Shown: positions 30,756 to 42,628, numbered from the stretch's first letter. The stretch: 64,000 nucleotides of DNA from Fulvia fulva (GCF_020509005.1 NC_063019.1:2604001-2668000); one strand, 5' to 3'. Translations and numbers: made by a program. The notes: generated from the letters alone by a model not told the origin.

Positions 30756-31316
30756 GATGTCAATCTGTTCCCGGGCTGTGGTAAAGTAAGAGTGAAAGTT
30801 GTCGTTATGTGCTGGAGGTACCGGGATGTCGTGGTTGTTGGGAATGTAGAAGAGGAGGAGGGAGGGAAAGAAGAAAATACTTATGCCAGCCCGCCAGCAC
30901 ATCTAGGTATTGCGGCATGATCACCCCTGCCATATGCCCATGGCCAGGCCAGCACATTCGAGGCCGGAACATTGATAGCAGCACGGAAGTAGTGCGTTGT
31001 TGGCGCGCTGTGTCCGCGTTATAGTCAAGCACCCAACGTGAGTGCCAATTCGATGCATGTGACGCGTGAATGATGGCCTGTGACCCCGGGCTTGCATTGG
31101 CTCATCAGGTCGTACAACTAGTCAATCACCGTAGCATTTGTGGCGCTCGCGGGTAATCACGCCGGTCGTCGTCCTATGATGGCCAGCAGTGTTCTCGCCA
31201 AGAAGCGCCCCGTGCAACATACCTCCCTCCCCCCCCCCCCCCACATCCACCCATCCAAGCCAACACAACCAGCTCCATCACATTATCACCACCTCACCTT
31301 CTCCCAAATGACCCCG
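30756..31316. other. Intergenic with a 14-bp poly-C run
   Basis: Upstream region of the minus-strand secreted-protein gene. It contains an uninterrupted run of 14 C at 31229-31242 beside a C-rich tract. No gene is seen. Confidence 0.5.
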
Positions 31317-31740
31317 CTAAGGCAACATCGCCTCCGTAATCGTCCACTGCTCCGGCCCAGGCTTATAACTCCCCGTGACAGTCAGTCCAACACTCTGCAA
31401 CAAAGTCCTCATCTGCTGCTGACTCCTTTCCATGCCTCCAAACAAACTCATCATGACGAAATCCGCCCTCGTGTCATACTGCTCCGGATGAAGATCATCC
31501 ATCAACGTATCGTGGATCAAGAGCCGTGAGTCTTTGTTCAAGACCTTGGCGATCTGGCCTAGGAACGTGCGGCCCATTTCCAGCATCTCGTCAGTCTCAG
31601 TCAAAACATTGCCAATGGCCAGGTCGTTGATCAGCACATCTTTGGCGTTTTCGGTTGAGAGGTCCAGACGCGCGGAGACGCCGGCAGCGCAATGGCTCGC
31701 TCCTGGATGCATGGCGCTGCCGTCTTTAGGCATTGCATTT
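31317..31740 (-). pseudogene. O-methyltransferase C-terminal fragment
   Basis: About 130 codons match the C-terminal end of SAM-dependent O-methyltransferases of secondary metabolism. The blocks are GQIAKVLNKDSRLLIHDTLM, then DFVMMSLFGGMERSQQQMRT and LLQSVGLTVTGSYKPGPEQW, ending ITEAMLP. The first part (INDLAIGNVLTETDEMLEMG) does not match the usual 'LHDW' lead-in cleanly, so a further frameshift is likely. The SAM-binding and dimerisation domains are missing. Homology stops near 31740, where a histidine-kinase remnant on the opposite strand begins within 80 bases. No partner biosynthetic genes are nearby except the ACP-thioesterase 14 kb away. Confidence 0.65.
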
Positions 31741-31820
31741 TCTGCTGTACATGCAGCTGCTCTTACAGCGGTCAACATCGTCAGCAATGAGGACGGCGAA
31801 GGGCGGTGGTGTGTGTGAAG

Positions 31821-33685
31821 ATGGATGACGAAACAACCACTGACCTCCCGGAGCAACTGCGCGCGCTACTCGACTTCCTGGACGCTGATCATCGGCCCAG
31901 CATCGTTCTGGAACCTCGACGCGACGCGCACGAGGCATTCTGCAAGGTCGTCGGGAAGAGCCAGGCATTCCAAAAGCAGGCGCGGCCCGACGATGAACTC
32001 GAAGATGTGCGCCAGGCCGTGCAAAGGACGCTGGCCTGGAAGCTCCATGTCTCGGCCTTGCACGGCATCGAACTCGCCGGCAAGAGATGGCAGACGCGCA
32101 TAGCAGGAGGCCATTGTATTATTGCAGTGAACGGACTTTCAACCATGCTTGGCGAGCAAAATGGCAAGAATGCGAGGAAGTACCTGGACTGGACACAGAA
32201 CGCTATACCCAACATGTCGCCCTGGGTGCAGTTCGTGCGTGACGTCGACTGGGCTGCCACGAGCGTTGGTCCTATGCATTCTTGGCCGCTGCTCCTGCGG
32301 CAGTACGTTACCTGATGCTCTGCATTGGAAGGACTCGGTGCATGACGAAGACCTGCGTCGCTTCTGGACGCCTGGACCGAGCTCAAGGAGAAGAAGAATC
32401 CTATCGCGATTGAGTATCGATTGAAGAAGCCGTGGACTTCGCTTGACAGATCCACCGGACAAGAGCTATCTGGCGAGACATGGCTCATGGCTACTGCATT
32501 TCCTGAAATCGAGGCGGATGCATTGAGCCAACGTATCACGAACTTGAAGTTGACTGGGTCCTCCTAGACCCTAGTCGCTTATTACAGGTTGTCATCAACC
32601 TTTTGACCAACTCCATCAAGTTCACGCAGCACAGCGAAGTCCGAAACATCGAGATCTGTCTTGGAGCATCATATCAACGTCCCACAGGCAGACACCACGG
32701 CATTTCCTTCGTGCCTCCAAGACTATCACGCTCCTCTCGCTCTCCGTTCATCGAGCTAGAAGGTGCGGACGACATCTATCTTCAGGTTGCCGTCTACCAC
32801 ACCGGGCGGGGATTGACTGACGATGAAATGAAGCTGCTCTTCCAGCGTTTCCAGCAGGCCAGCCCAAAGACGTACAAGCAATACGGTGGCAGTGGTCTCG
32901 GTCTTTTCATCAGTCGAGAGCTCTGCGAGCTGCAAGGTGGTCAGATCGGCGTCTCGAGTGGCGAGGGCAAGACGTGCTTCACATTCTTTGTCAAAGCCAA
33001 GCGATGGACGCCTGAAAGTGAACTTCAGCCTGCAAAGGCCAATCTGAACAACAAGTTCACGAGCAACGCGGCTAGTCCAATGGCTTTCGGTCGTCGAGGC
33101 AGCACAGTACTCGAGACTGCAACGAATCAGCTTGGCCATGGGTCCGGCGATGAAGACCCCGAATGCGAGAAGTACGAGCCCATGTCAGCAACTCAGTCAA
33201 CAACATCGAAATCCACGACCAAGCCTGCCAAAGAGTCGACGAATCCGGTCAAAGGTGCACCAAAAGAGATGCATGTCCTCATTGTGGAAGATAATCTGAT
33301 CAACCAGAAGGTCATGTCCCAGCAATTGAAACGAGCCGGATGCATAGTTCACGTTGCAAACCATGGCGTGGAATGTCTCGACTTCTTGGAGAAATCAACT
33401 TTCTGCGCTGCAGAGACGCCACTCAGCATCATTCTTCTGGATCTCGAGATGCCGATGATGGACGGTCTCACTGCGATAAGGCATATCAGAAAACGTCAAA
33501 GGACCGGTCAGATCAATGGTCACATCCCGGTCATTGCGGTCACTGCCAACGCAAGGTCGGAACAGATATCGCAGGCTGTCGATGCTGGTATGGATCAGGT
33601 TGTTACGAAGCCTTTCAGGATCCCGGAGTTGGTGCCGCAGATGGAGGCGTTGGTTAAAGAGCTGAGTCAGGTCAATGGAGGCTGA
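31821..33685 (+). pseudogene. Hybrid histidine kinase remnant lacking the HisKA domain
   Basis: Pieces of a fungal hybrid histidine kinase occur in order but in different frames. The N-terminal region runs from ATG 31821 to DWAATSVGPMHSWPLLLRQY. PAS-like pieces follow (KKNPIAIEYRLKKPWTSLD, then GETWLMATAFPEIEAD). The frame then jumps to LDPSRLLQVVINLLTNSIKF, the N box of the ATPase domain. The G2 region YGGSGLGLFISRELCELQGG is good, but the G1 box reads H-T-G-R-G with His (CAC 32798-32800) for the ATP-contacting Asp. The receiver domain (33260-33660) is complete, with LLDLEMPMMDG and TKPF. The phospho-acceptor HisKA segment, about 200 residues in relatives, is deleted near 32510-32530. Confidence 0.8.
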
Positions 33686-33689
33686 AGAT

Positions 33690-35102
33690 CTACAGCTTAC
33701 TACGATGCCCATTATCCAGCAGATGGCGATACTCCCACACGAAGTCTGCGACAGCCTGCACGAAGCCATCAAAGTCAGCATCGCTGAGAGCAAGACTCAA
33801 CGCCACGAAGCCGCGTCGTGCGATGTAGTAGCCTCGCTTGAGCAGGAAGAGATGCAACAGATCAGCAGGCGTCGAGTCGGCATCGGCGAGATCTTTATGT
33901 GACTTGATGTCCTCGGTGGGAGTGCTGATGAAGTGGAAGCACATGATGGAGCCGTAGCCAGTCACCTTCAGCAGTGTGCCTTGGCCGACATCTTGCAACC
34001 GCTTACGCAGCACGTCGCCTTTCTCATGAAGCTGCGCGGCGCGCTCCGGCGTGAAGACCTGCTCAAGACCTGCCCGTCCGGCGGCCATGGTCAGGACGTT
34101 ATTGTTGAATGTCCCAGCATGAGCGAGTGCATCGGGCCTGCGGGGATCGAAGAGGTCCATGATGGATTTCTTGCCGCCAAAGGCACCTGTGACATATAAG
34201 TGAGGCAATTTCAGTAGAAGACAAAGGAGACGAACCGAACGACATCCCACCACCCAGATACTTTCCCAGTGTCGTCAAATCTGGTCTCATCGCCATTGGC
34301 AACTGTGACTGAATTCCCCCTCCCCTATGCATCCTACTCGTCATAATCTCATCAAAAATCAACACCGCCCCTACCTCATTCGCCACTTCCCTCAGCCCTC
34401 TCAAAAACTCTTCACTCGCCGGTATCGCACCCCCGGACCCCATCATAGGCTCAACAATAATCGCCGCAACATCACTTCGATCCTCCGGCCTGCGAAGCAA
34501 AGCCCGCACAGACCCCAAATCATTATACGTAGCAATGAGGTACTCATGCGGCGCCCCTACATTCACCTCACTCCCCTTCCCCCCAGATCCAGCGAACGAG
34601 AGCGCCCCGCCGTGGTACGCACCAGCAAAAACCAGAATCTTGCTCCTCCGTGTACAAACTTTCGAAACCGCGAGCGCCATCATCGTCGCCTCCGTCCCCG
34701 AATTTGTCAACCGCATCAACTCCATCGACGGGAAACGCTCCTTATAACGTCCGCGAGCCTTACTTCATCTCCATGTTGCGAGCCATAACTCACACCCCGT
34801 TCTAACGCTTCGACGATTGCGTTTCTTATGACAGGATCAGAATGGCCGTAGAGACCGGCGGTGTATTCACCCAGGAAATCGGTGTATGTGTGATTGTCGG
34901 CGGAGTAGAGGCGGGAGTTGGAGGCGCGGGTCATGGAGAGGGGGGAGGGGGCGTAGTGGAGAACTGTGCGGGTGTTGCCGCCGGGGAGGGTTGCGGTGGC
35001 GAGGGTGTGGAGGTGGGAGCTGGTTGGGTTGGAGGTGGTGTAGTGGGAGGAGAGGGTTGAGTAGGCGGATTGGATTGTTGGTGGTGGTGGTGGGGGAGGC
35101 AT
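33690..35102 (-). pseudogene. Class III aminotransferase (GSA-aminomutase-like), one-base frameshift
   Basis: A PLP-dependent class III aminotransferase of the glutamate-1-semialdehyde 2,1-aminomutase type. Family blocks in order are ALERGVSYGSQHGDEVRLAD, MELMRLTNSGTEATMMAL, KILVFAGAYHGG, VAAIIVEPMMGSGGAIP, VLIFDEIMTSR (PLP-pyridine Asp) and DLTTLGKYLGGGMSFG (Schiff-base Lys). A 49-bp intron (34187-34235, gttcgt..cacag) leads to AFGGKKSIMDLFDPRR and the C-terminus. At about 34740 the frame breaks: one G is missing from an expected AGGGAGC, so VRLADVIR no longer joins ERFPSMELMR. All else is intact. This is a young pseudogene or a sequencing indel. The coding strand is C-rich in exon 1 and G-rich after it. 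Confidence 0.75.
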
Positions 35103-35425
35103 TGTGTTGATAATTTCTTCGCGATCGCAAGAGTTGCTGTTGGCGGTTTCGAAAGGGAAATGTTTGTGGTGTTCTCAAGATGTCAACTTGCTTGCCGTGC
35201 GGCCAGCTCTGGCCGAGCTCGCCCTTGTTGGGTAGAGCTTCACGCCCTTTTCAGTGATGAGTCAGAATCGAACCCTGTCGAGTCGACGACAGTATCATAT
35301 GCTCGCCATGTGCAGTGGTTTTCTGCTCATTCCCAGTCGTACCTGCAGGTATTGTGAGTCGAAGATAGAATCCATGTAAGTGCCCATCGCTTTAACCTGG
35401 AAGTGTTCGCATATCGCTACACAGA
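35103..35425. other. Intergenic
   Basis: Short spacer between two minus-strand genes. A gggttcgattct match to a tRNA T-loop on the minus strand near 35265-35277 lacks paired stems and is not a tRNA. Confidence 0.5.
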
Positions 35426-37106
35426 TCAGCCCTCGCCAACAACATACTCCTTCGCCCCCGGCCCAAACAGAATATGCGGCTTCCTCTCCGCAAGATCCAA
35501 AATCGTCTGCGCAAACACGCTATTCGCCCACGCAAACCAACTTCTCGAATAGTCCCTTATCCTTTCCACATTGACACTCTCATGAATCAACCCCAGCGGA
35601 CTCGCCTTCTTAACCGCATTCAACAGCTCCGTAATCTCCTCGTCGTCATCACTAGTCATAGCCTGCACAAGCAGACTCATTGGCCATGCATTGTTAAGAC
35701 CAATGTGTGGTCCACCGATACCTTTGAAAGCTTTGCCTTCGAGGAAGTAAGGGTTCCCTTCTTTTGATAGAATCATTTTGCGGGTGTTTTGGTAGGTACG
35801 TTCTTCTTTGCGGAGGAAGCCGAGAAGCGGGAGGGCTAGGAGGGAGGGGAGGTTGGCGTCGTCCATAATGAGTGAGGAGCCGTAGCCGTCGACTTCGAAG
35901 GCGAAGACGGAACCCCATTTCTTGTGTTGGATTACGCCGTGTTCCCAGACGCCTTTCTCGATGATCTCGCCGCGGGTTTTGAGCGTTTGACCGACGTGTG
36001 GTTTGCCGGCTGAGGTGAGCATTTCTGCGGCACGCTTGAGCTCGACTGCCATCATGGCGTTGGCGGGAATGAAGAAGCCGAAGGTTGAGGCGTCGTCGCT
36101 GGGTCTGAAGGCGGAGCGGACTAGGCCGGTGCCCCAGTTTAGTGGATTTCCGTTGCCGGCGAGGTTGAGTGTTTCGGTGCCGGTGTTTGTGTTTCGTTGG
36201 AAACGGTATGTCTGTCGCTCGAAAGAGTAGTCCTCTTCGTTGAAGGTGGGCTTGCTCTGCTGGTCTAGAACCTTGAGAAGGCTCTCCAACGCCTTGTACC
36301 ATCGCCGCGTCAAGAATGCTGTCGAGCCGGTGTTCTTGTAGAACTGATTCGAGAGAGACAGAAAGTGCGCCAACGAGTCCAGCTCGTACTTGCACTCGAA
36401 GACCTGACTTGGCTCATACGCTGGATGGACGTTGTCGCTTTGGCCGTTGTCGCTCGGAGTGAGTTTGCTCGGAGGTGGTGGCTGGAAAGCATTGCAGTAT
36501 GGCGACTCAACCACATACTCGGCCTGTGTTGCGATTGCACCCAGTATCAGCTTCTCGATTGCCTTGTCCTTCTTCGCCAATCGCTGGTACTGTGCCAGCT
36601 GGTTCGTGCTGTCCCGCAGCCACTCCGCATTGATATCTCCCGTCACGATGAAGCTCTGTGCCCCTTCCCAGGCGCCTGACGAGCCACTGAAGATGTGCTG
36701 GAAACTGCTCTCTTGCTTCTTCTCCGTGCCGTCCACATGCCACCTGACTGTAGTATCTAACGTATTTGGGAAGGCGTTCTCGAACAGTCTTGCCAAGTCG
36801 CGGTCTATCATGGTGGCGTTCAGGTCTTTTATGATCTTCTCGACGAGGTCGCTCTCGAACGTTCGGCAGTGAGGAGACGGTCGTTGGTACGGAAGTGCCA
36901 TAGGTCCATCGCTGTAGGGTCGGCTATGATCCTGTCAGCATTACATAGTTGATGCGAGGCATCCATACCTACTGCCCAAAGCGTGCGTAGTTCTCATATG
37001 CCGGACACGCTTCCCTATACTTGGCCTTGGTGCTGGCATCGAGCTGACTGGCCTGTACAGCTAGACTGGTGAGCACCACGAGTGCTCCAGCTGATGGGGC
37101 TCGCAT
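35426..37106 (-). CDS. GH125 exo-alpha-1,6-mannosidase-like, secreted
   Basis: Exon 1 is 36973-37106 and exon 2 is 35426-36923. The 49-bp intron (36924-36972, gtaggt..catag) gives the family-typical YARFGH-RPYSDGP junction, whereas a later ATG at 36901 would lose the signal peptide. The 543-residue product starts with a signal peptide (RAPSAGALVVLTSLAVQA). It has GH125 (formerly DUF1237) blocks: CRTFES, VTGDINAEWLRDSTNQLAQY, FECKYELDSLAHFL, NWGTGLVRSAFRPSDDA, FAFEVDGYGSSLIMDDANLP, GKAFKGIGGPHIG and SWFAWANSVFAQTILD. GH125 enzymes trim alpha-1,6-linked mannose, so N-glycan or cell-wall mannan is the likely substrate. The gene is intact. Confidence 0.9.
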
Positions 37107-37526
37107 GGTGGGAGTGGAATGCAATGCTCGTTCTCTGCGACCCGCGCACCAGGACGACTACTATAAGCTTATCTTGTCAATTGGTGCTGCATGCCGACAC
37201 GTGAAGTCAACAAGGTCCATGCAAGGAGGCAGGTCTACCGAAGTATTGGCGCTGAAGCGTGGTATTCCGTCTGAGCGTGTCACCATCGTGTTTCGCACTT
37301 CATCTGATCTCTCATCGTCGCTCTATGGTTTCATCACTGCTCATAATGAGAATCATTGCATGGTAAGGACAAGAGAAGTCAGCAATATGACTTGCACAAC
37401 GTTGATGCAGGCTTCCGGCACGTTCCGCGTTGATAGTTCTACCCTCCACTCGTATTCCAATCTCCAAGCAAGAACGACCACATCCACACCAATCACCTCC
37501 TCCTCTACGACATTCTCAATAGGTGA
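37107..37526. other. Intergenic
   Basis: Region between the divergent GH125 and HET genes. It probably holds both promoters and possibly an unidentified first exon of the HET gene. No further feature is seen. Confidence 0.4.
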
Positions 37527-37631
37527 CGCCTGAACAAGCTACCTCTCGTTCTATCGAGCCTGGTCCAAGCATCCCAGCGAAGGCTAGGTGCGTATGCTAG
37601 TAACGAGGCCACTCTCTACCATGGCCGCTCC

Positions 37632-39787
37632 GTGCAGCAGTGTGTCGAGGAGATCAGGCTGCATCGCGCCAGTCTACGTGGGCTGTATGCCCAGCTGAGT
37701 GAAGACCAGGTGAAGCGCGAAAGTCATTTAGTCGAGGCACTTCAGCCTACCTTGTGCGAGTCCTGCAAGAAGCTTGACTTTGGCCACGCACACGAACCAC
37801 TTTCAGAAAAAGGTGAAGAGTCTGGCCGAATACACAGCATTGACGAGTTCCATTCCACTATCGCTCTCCTGGAGGAACGCGGGTCGCGCTGCCCGTGCTG
37901 CAAGTTCATCAGCCAGTGTGTGAGAGATAAGCTGCACCTTCTCCACGACCCTGCTCCACACATGAGGGACTGGAAACTGTCTATCATTGACACAGGACAC
38001 AGACCGTCTCTGAGCTACCAGTACAAATGGGGAACTAAAGAGCAAGATGTTGTACTATCATTCCATACTGTGCACGGTAGGTGCATTTGTGGAAATCACG
38101 ACTGCTTAAAGACTTGACTGACACTGATCAAGTGGCGGACTGGGGCCTCCCAACAGACAGATCCTCCCCGTCAACGATCAAGAACCTGTCGATTGCGTCA
38201 GGGCAGAGCACGCAGCTTGCGACCCGGATCAGAGCCTGGCTGCGAACCTGCGAGAAGTATCATCGAGCGTGTCGTCCTTCTTCCACGTGGACCATGCCCG
38301 ATCGCGTCTTAGACTTAGGCCTTGGTCCGGACTCCAAGATAAGATTGATCCGATGTGCAGCTCTCAGTCATTCATATGCCGCCTTAAGCTACTGCTGGGG
38401 AAGCACTGAGCAATATCGCCTCACTTCCGAAACGACAGATCAGCTCGCAGCCGGCGTCCAAAGCCATGACCTGGCTAAGACCACACAGGATGCGATAGAC
38501 ATAGCACGAGAGATTGGCCTGCGCTACCTCTGGATCGATGCACTGTGCATATACCAGGATGATTGTGCTGACTGGGAGCGACAGAGCGCTAACATGGGCA
38601 ACATATACGAGAACGCGGCTTTGACTTTAGTAGCCTCTAACGCCAGCTCTACGGCGGAAGGCTTCTTAAGACCACGATCGCTAGCTGAAGGGTACTGTGG
38701 TTACACTACCTATCAGGATCAGAAGAAGGCGGTTTACCTTTGTCAACCTTCTGTCGGTTTCGAAGTCGCCACAGTCTACGAACGATCAGATGTGGTAGCG
38801 CACGAGCCACTGAGCGCAAGAGGCTGGGCCCAACAAGAACGCTTGCTTTCCAGAAGGAAAGTAATGTTCGGCGCTCGCCAGATGTTCTGGCAGTGCCGCG
38901 AGCGCACTTGTACGGAGAATGGCTTGATGCCAGACGACGACTTTCTTGGCTTATCGGCTTTCGTTGACACAAAGCAGTCACATGCCTCGTGGATAGCTGC
39001 TGTCGAGAGCTTCTCTAGCTCAAAGTTGACAAGGATGTCAGATCGCCTTCCTGCTCTGTCTGGCCTGGCCAGCACTTATTGCAAGCTCACGGGCGACGAG
39101 TATTTGGCTGGACACTGGAGCAAGGATCTTGCCAAAGGCTCCCTACTTTGGCGAGCACAATCTCCACGTTCCAGGCCGACATCATCTACGTATCGAGCAC
39201 CCTCGTGGTCTTGGGCCTCAGTGGATGGCCCAGTGCTATATCCTCAGCAGGAGCGAAGTCAACATCTAGGTACATACTTCTCCACTCTGGGCAATAAGAT
39301 GAGTCCACTAGCAACGCTACACGACCACTGCATCGAGGTGAAAGGAGCGAATCCCTTTGGCGAAGTCACGCATGGTTGGCTGGACATACGAGCTCCAGTA
39401 ATACCAATGCGCGAAGGAGCCCTCGCAGCCTTGACCAGACTCTCACGCTATCAGAGCTATGCGAACGATTCGCACACCATCATGTTGTACCCACGCGGCG
39501 AATCAAGTAACGGAAGTCTAGAGTCCATATTCGACCATATTTGGCCCAAGGACATCCGTACTGTGGAGATCGCAATCGATGACCCACTCACATTGACAAA
39601 CTCGCCGGGCTATTGCATAGCCATAGCGGAGGAGTCATCTACGTATTTCAAGGCAGATGTCAAGTGGGTCGCTGGTCTTATTGTAACGCCAGATTCTTTC
39701 GGAGAGACTACGTATCGGAGAGTGGGCGTGTTCTTTAGTCTGTACGGCATACCCTTGCCAGAGCCCACGATCATGCGACTAGTGTAG
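37632..39787 (+). CDS. HET-domain protein (heterokaryon incompatibility)
   Basis: Exon 1 ends at 38076 and exon 2 runs 38133-39787, joined across a 56-bp intron (gtaggt..tcaag) that reads H-V-A-D-W. The N-terminal part has a Cys-rich segment (LCESCKKLDF..CPCCKF) found before many HET domains. The HET domain follows: YAALSYCWGSTEQYRLT, LRYLWIDALCIYQDDCADWE and SANMGNIYENAALTLVASNA, then SARGWAQQERLLSRR, and SYRAPSWSWASVDG-like sequence near the C-terminal third. HET proteins trigger cell death on fusion of unlike strains. The start is unresolved: the frame is open back to a TGA at 37524 with no in-frame ATG, so an upstream exon or a lost start must be invoked. The 37632 boundary is only the first plausible position. 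Confidence 0.8.
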
Positions 39788-39810
39788 CATATGGCCAGGA
39801 TTTCATCGAC

Positions 39811-40422
39811 TCAGAACCACTTCTCCGATTCCTTCACCGTCGTATTGATCTTAAGTGGTCCTGCCCCTTCCGCCAATCTACAGTTCCCATTCGCATGGGT
39901 CATGAGATGCGTTTCCTTCGGGTCAATCTCACAAGCCAACACACCAGTCCTATTCGTGATATGGGCCCAACCATACAGACTATACCCCATCAGCTCACAT
40001 CCCCAAGAATATCCCGATGCTTATACTTACCTCTTCCCATCCCCTATATCCTCTTTGACCTCCACACTGAAACTCCCAATCGAGAAGTACGGGAACATCT
40101 TGAACTGAAACTTACTCCTTCCATCCATGGCACTTTCCCACGAGTTGCAGACAATCCACTCGGTCGTGGGTACTCCATGGGAGTATGCTACGGGGTCTGT
40201 CCAGCCGTTATCGCCCCAGAACTTGTAGCAGTAGCCTGATTGGAGGGTGCCGGAGTTACTGGAGTGCACGGAGAAGCCGAGGTGGTAGTAGTTGACTTGG
40301 CCACCTGGGTAGCCGTTCGGTTGATAGGCATCTATAGATGGGATGGTGAAGGGTTGGAGGGTCGAGTTGGAGGCTAGTCCGGTCGAGGCGAGGCTGATGA
40401 GAGTTGACAGTGGGTACTTCAT
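39811..40422 (-). CDS. Small secreted protein (effector-like)
   Basis: Exon 1 is 40031-40422 and exon 2 is 39811-39979. The 51-bp intron (39980-40030, gtaagt..gtatag) joins EDIGDGK to SLYGWAHITNRTG in frame. The product is 186 residues with a signal peptide (KYPLSTLISLASTGLAS). The mature part has four Cys (SGYCYKFWG, WIVCNSW, GVLACEID, NGNCRLAEG), suggesting two disulfides, several Trp and N-glycosylation sequons. Small size, signal peptide and even Cys number fit fungal effector candidates, but I know no homolog, so that label is inference. It is convergent with the HET gene, with 23 bases between stops. Confidence 0.72.
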
Positions 40423-42628
40423 GGCTGACATATCGTCGTGGTAGACAGATGTGATGGAGTGCCAATGGGTAAGATGGCTTGTATACCTTTGGATTTTGTC
40501 TTGTTGAAATTCACGCGAACTGTACACAAGCATGTCAAACCCGTTTCTGTCTGACGATCCCATCAGTAGCTGGGTCAATGTCAAATCTCTCGCGCTGTAC
40601 CTTACCGCTGCCGAGGAGGTACACTGGTGTCTGTGCTCAGTCGCTCTCAATGTCGTGCGACTAACGTGAAGCAGATTTGAGATCTTAGGCGTGTTACAAT
40701 ACAGTCATCGGCCGCACAAAGGCTGCTGTCGTCCAGGAAGTAACAACTGTCATCTTGTGCTTCGGTCACTGTGTGTTACATGGCCAGATGAATCACCCGC
40801 TACCGGTGTTCTCTCTTCAGTGCACGCCAGGCCATGTCCTAAGTCTTGACCTTAGATGGGCGATGCTTTACTGCAGTACGCTTCTGAATGCGCATGTTCT
40901 CGATCATCCGGTCGTACATCGCGGCTGTGCTATGGTCGAAGTTCATCGGAGTCCTGACGGTAGGAGGACGTAGAACAGAGGACCGTTCGACGAGGTGCTG
41001 CTGTGGCGGTAAGGAAGGGTCAGTACTGTAGGCGCAGAATACATCGCTGAGGCAGTGAGGCCGTGCGACAACGAGAGATGCACGGTCATGCTGGCCTCTG
41101 ACAGCTACGTGAGTTGCGCGTACTTCCGTGTATATAGATCAGCCTTTACCGTTAGAACTTGCAAATCAATGGAGTTGTCCTCGATGAAGGCAGCTTGTGG
41201 CAGGCCGCAGTATGAAGACCGGGAGTATCTCAAGCTGAGGCAGTCTGTCGTTACACTCAGAGGAGGTCTTGCGACGAGTGACTAAATTACCAAGTTGTGA
41301 ATAATGCAGAATGGTGCTCCAGCCTCGTCCAGGAACACTTCGCGCTCACCCGAGAGGCGAGATTGTGATCAAGCTGACGGGTCCGCTACTGCATTCGCCA
41401 CGGATGCTCCACTACGCTGATCGACCTTGTCCAGACCAACGTACCGCGTGTCAAGTCGTACTTGCAGGAGGCTAGCGCAATGAAAGCTGCTCGACTGGCT
41501 GGTCCGCCTCTTCGGCTGGGCTCATCAGATGGAGTTGTCGCGCTCCTAGACATTGCCCAATCCTGCTCAATGCACTTCGAGAGGCATATACTTCATCTTG
41601 AGCCGGCCAACAACCAATATGATCTCTGGCAATCCGGGCCGTGAATCCCGCCGAGTTGTCAAAGAAGCATCCGATATGCAGCCACATTTACCCGTCTGAA
41701 GGCGCCACTCCGATGGAATGATCGACCATACCAATTCACTCCACATGCCTATGGAACCTGCACTCCGCTGACCACGTGGGGATGTGTGTGCCGTGACAAG
41801 CTTACATGTCCAATGGTAAGCATCTGCAGCGAGATGCATGGGCCATGGTAGCCATGGTCTCGTGTCTGTTCGATTGAGGCTCGAGCTACCCATCATTCGC
41901 CTTCTCGCCTGTGCTACAAGATCTGAGCCAGCATTTCCATCCTGATATGTGGGTGTTCTCGCGTCGTGACACATGAAAACGACACCAAGTCCGATGCTTT
42001 GTCGGCCAAAGTCAGGCTGTCCTTTCGATGCTCCGGGTCACAATAGCCACGTGCGAGGCCGCCGCATCGACACCATTTCTCCGTATATCAGCAGATGCCA
42101 ACGTGAAGTTTCAAGGCGTTCTTCAGCGCCTCGAAAACTGTCTGTTGGAGCCGCCGCGAAGCTTGGCCTCCACAAAATATGCGGAGTGCAGTGCTCCGTG
42201 GCCCAATTCGGCCACTCGACCATGCGCTTCCTTCTGACCATGCGCCACAACTTGCCAGACACTCGTTTCTAGCGTCCAATTCTCCTCTTCGCTTCGCATA
42301 TTGCTCGAGCTGCAGATCAAAGTAGAGCATGGACCTCTTCGCGTGGCTTTCGTGTGGGCACCTGGGCCGAGGATCCGGTACAGCTTTGCCTCTACTCGCA
42401 TGCCAACATGCCGGAGAGCAGGGCTCCGTGTCGTAAGCATCCCCAGATTTCAACTGCACCCCGACCGGACGCCCATGCGAACGCTACCTAGACGAAGGCT
42501 GGCTCTGGATCTTGGCGACGATGTATAGATAGACGCTTTCGCCGACCTCGAAACAACCTTCTTGTCCCCACAGTGTTCGACACTGATCGACAAGAGCTTG
42601 TTGCGGTTGACGCACGAACATCATCATC
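40423..42628. other. Gene-empty stretch of 2.2 kb
   Basis: No intact gene is visible. Open frames up to about 200 codons overlap on both strands without motifs; the longest minus-strand ones (42088-43226) are shadows of the transporter and its promoter. Around 41340-41480, GEIVIKLTG and TLIDLVQTNVPRVK in different frames faintly recall the end of the F-box-like genes at 10-13 kb, so a worn-out relic is possible. Confidence 0.4.

Noticed and set aside
35260..35285. tRNA gene
   Set aside because: The minus strand contains gggttcgattct, but the T-stem does not pair and there is no acceptor or anticodon arm.
41340..41480. Fourth F-box-like paralog
   Set aside because: Only two short peptide resemblances in different frames, too weak to call a gene or a pseudogene.
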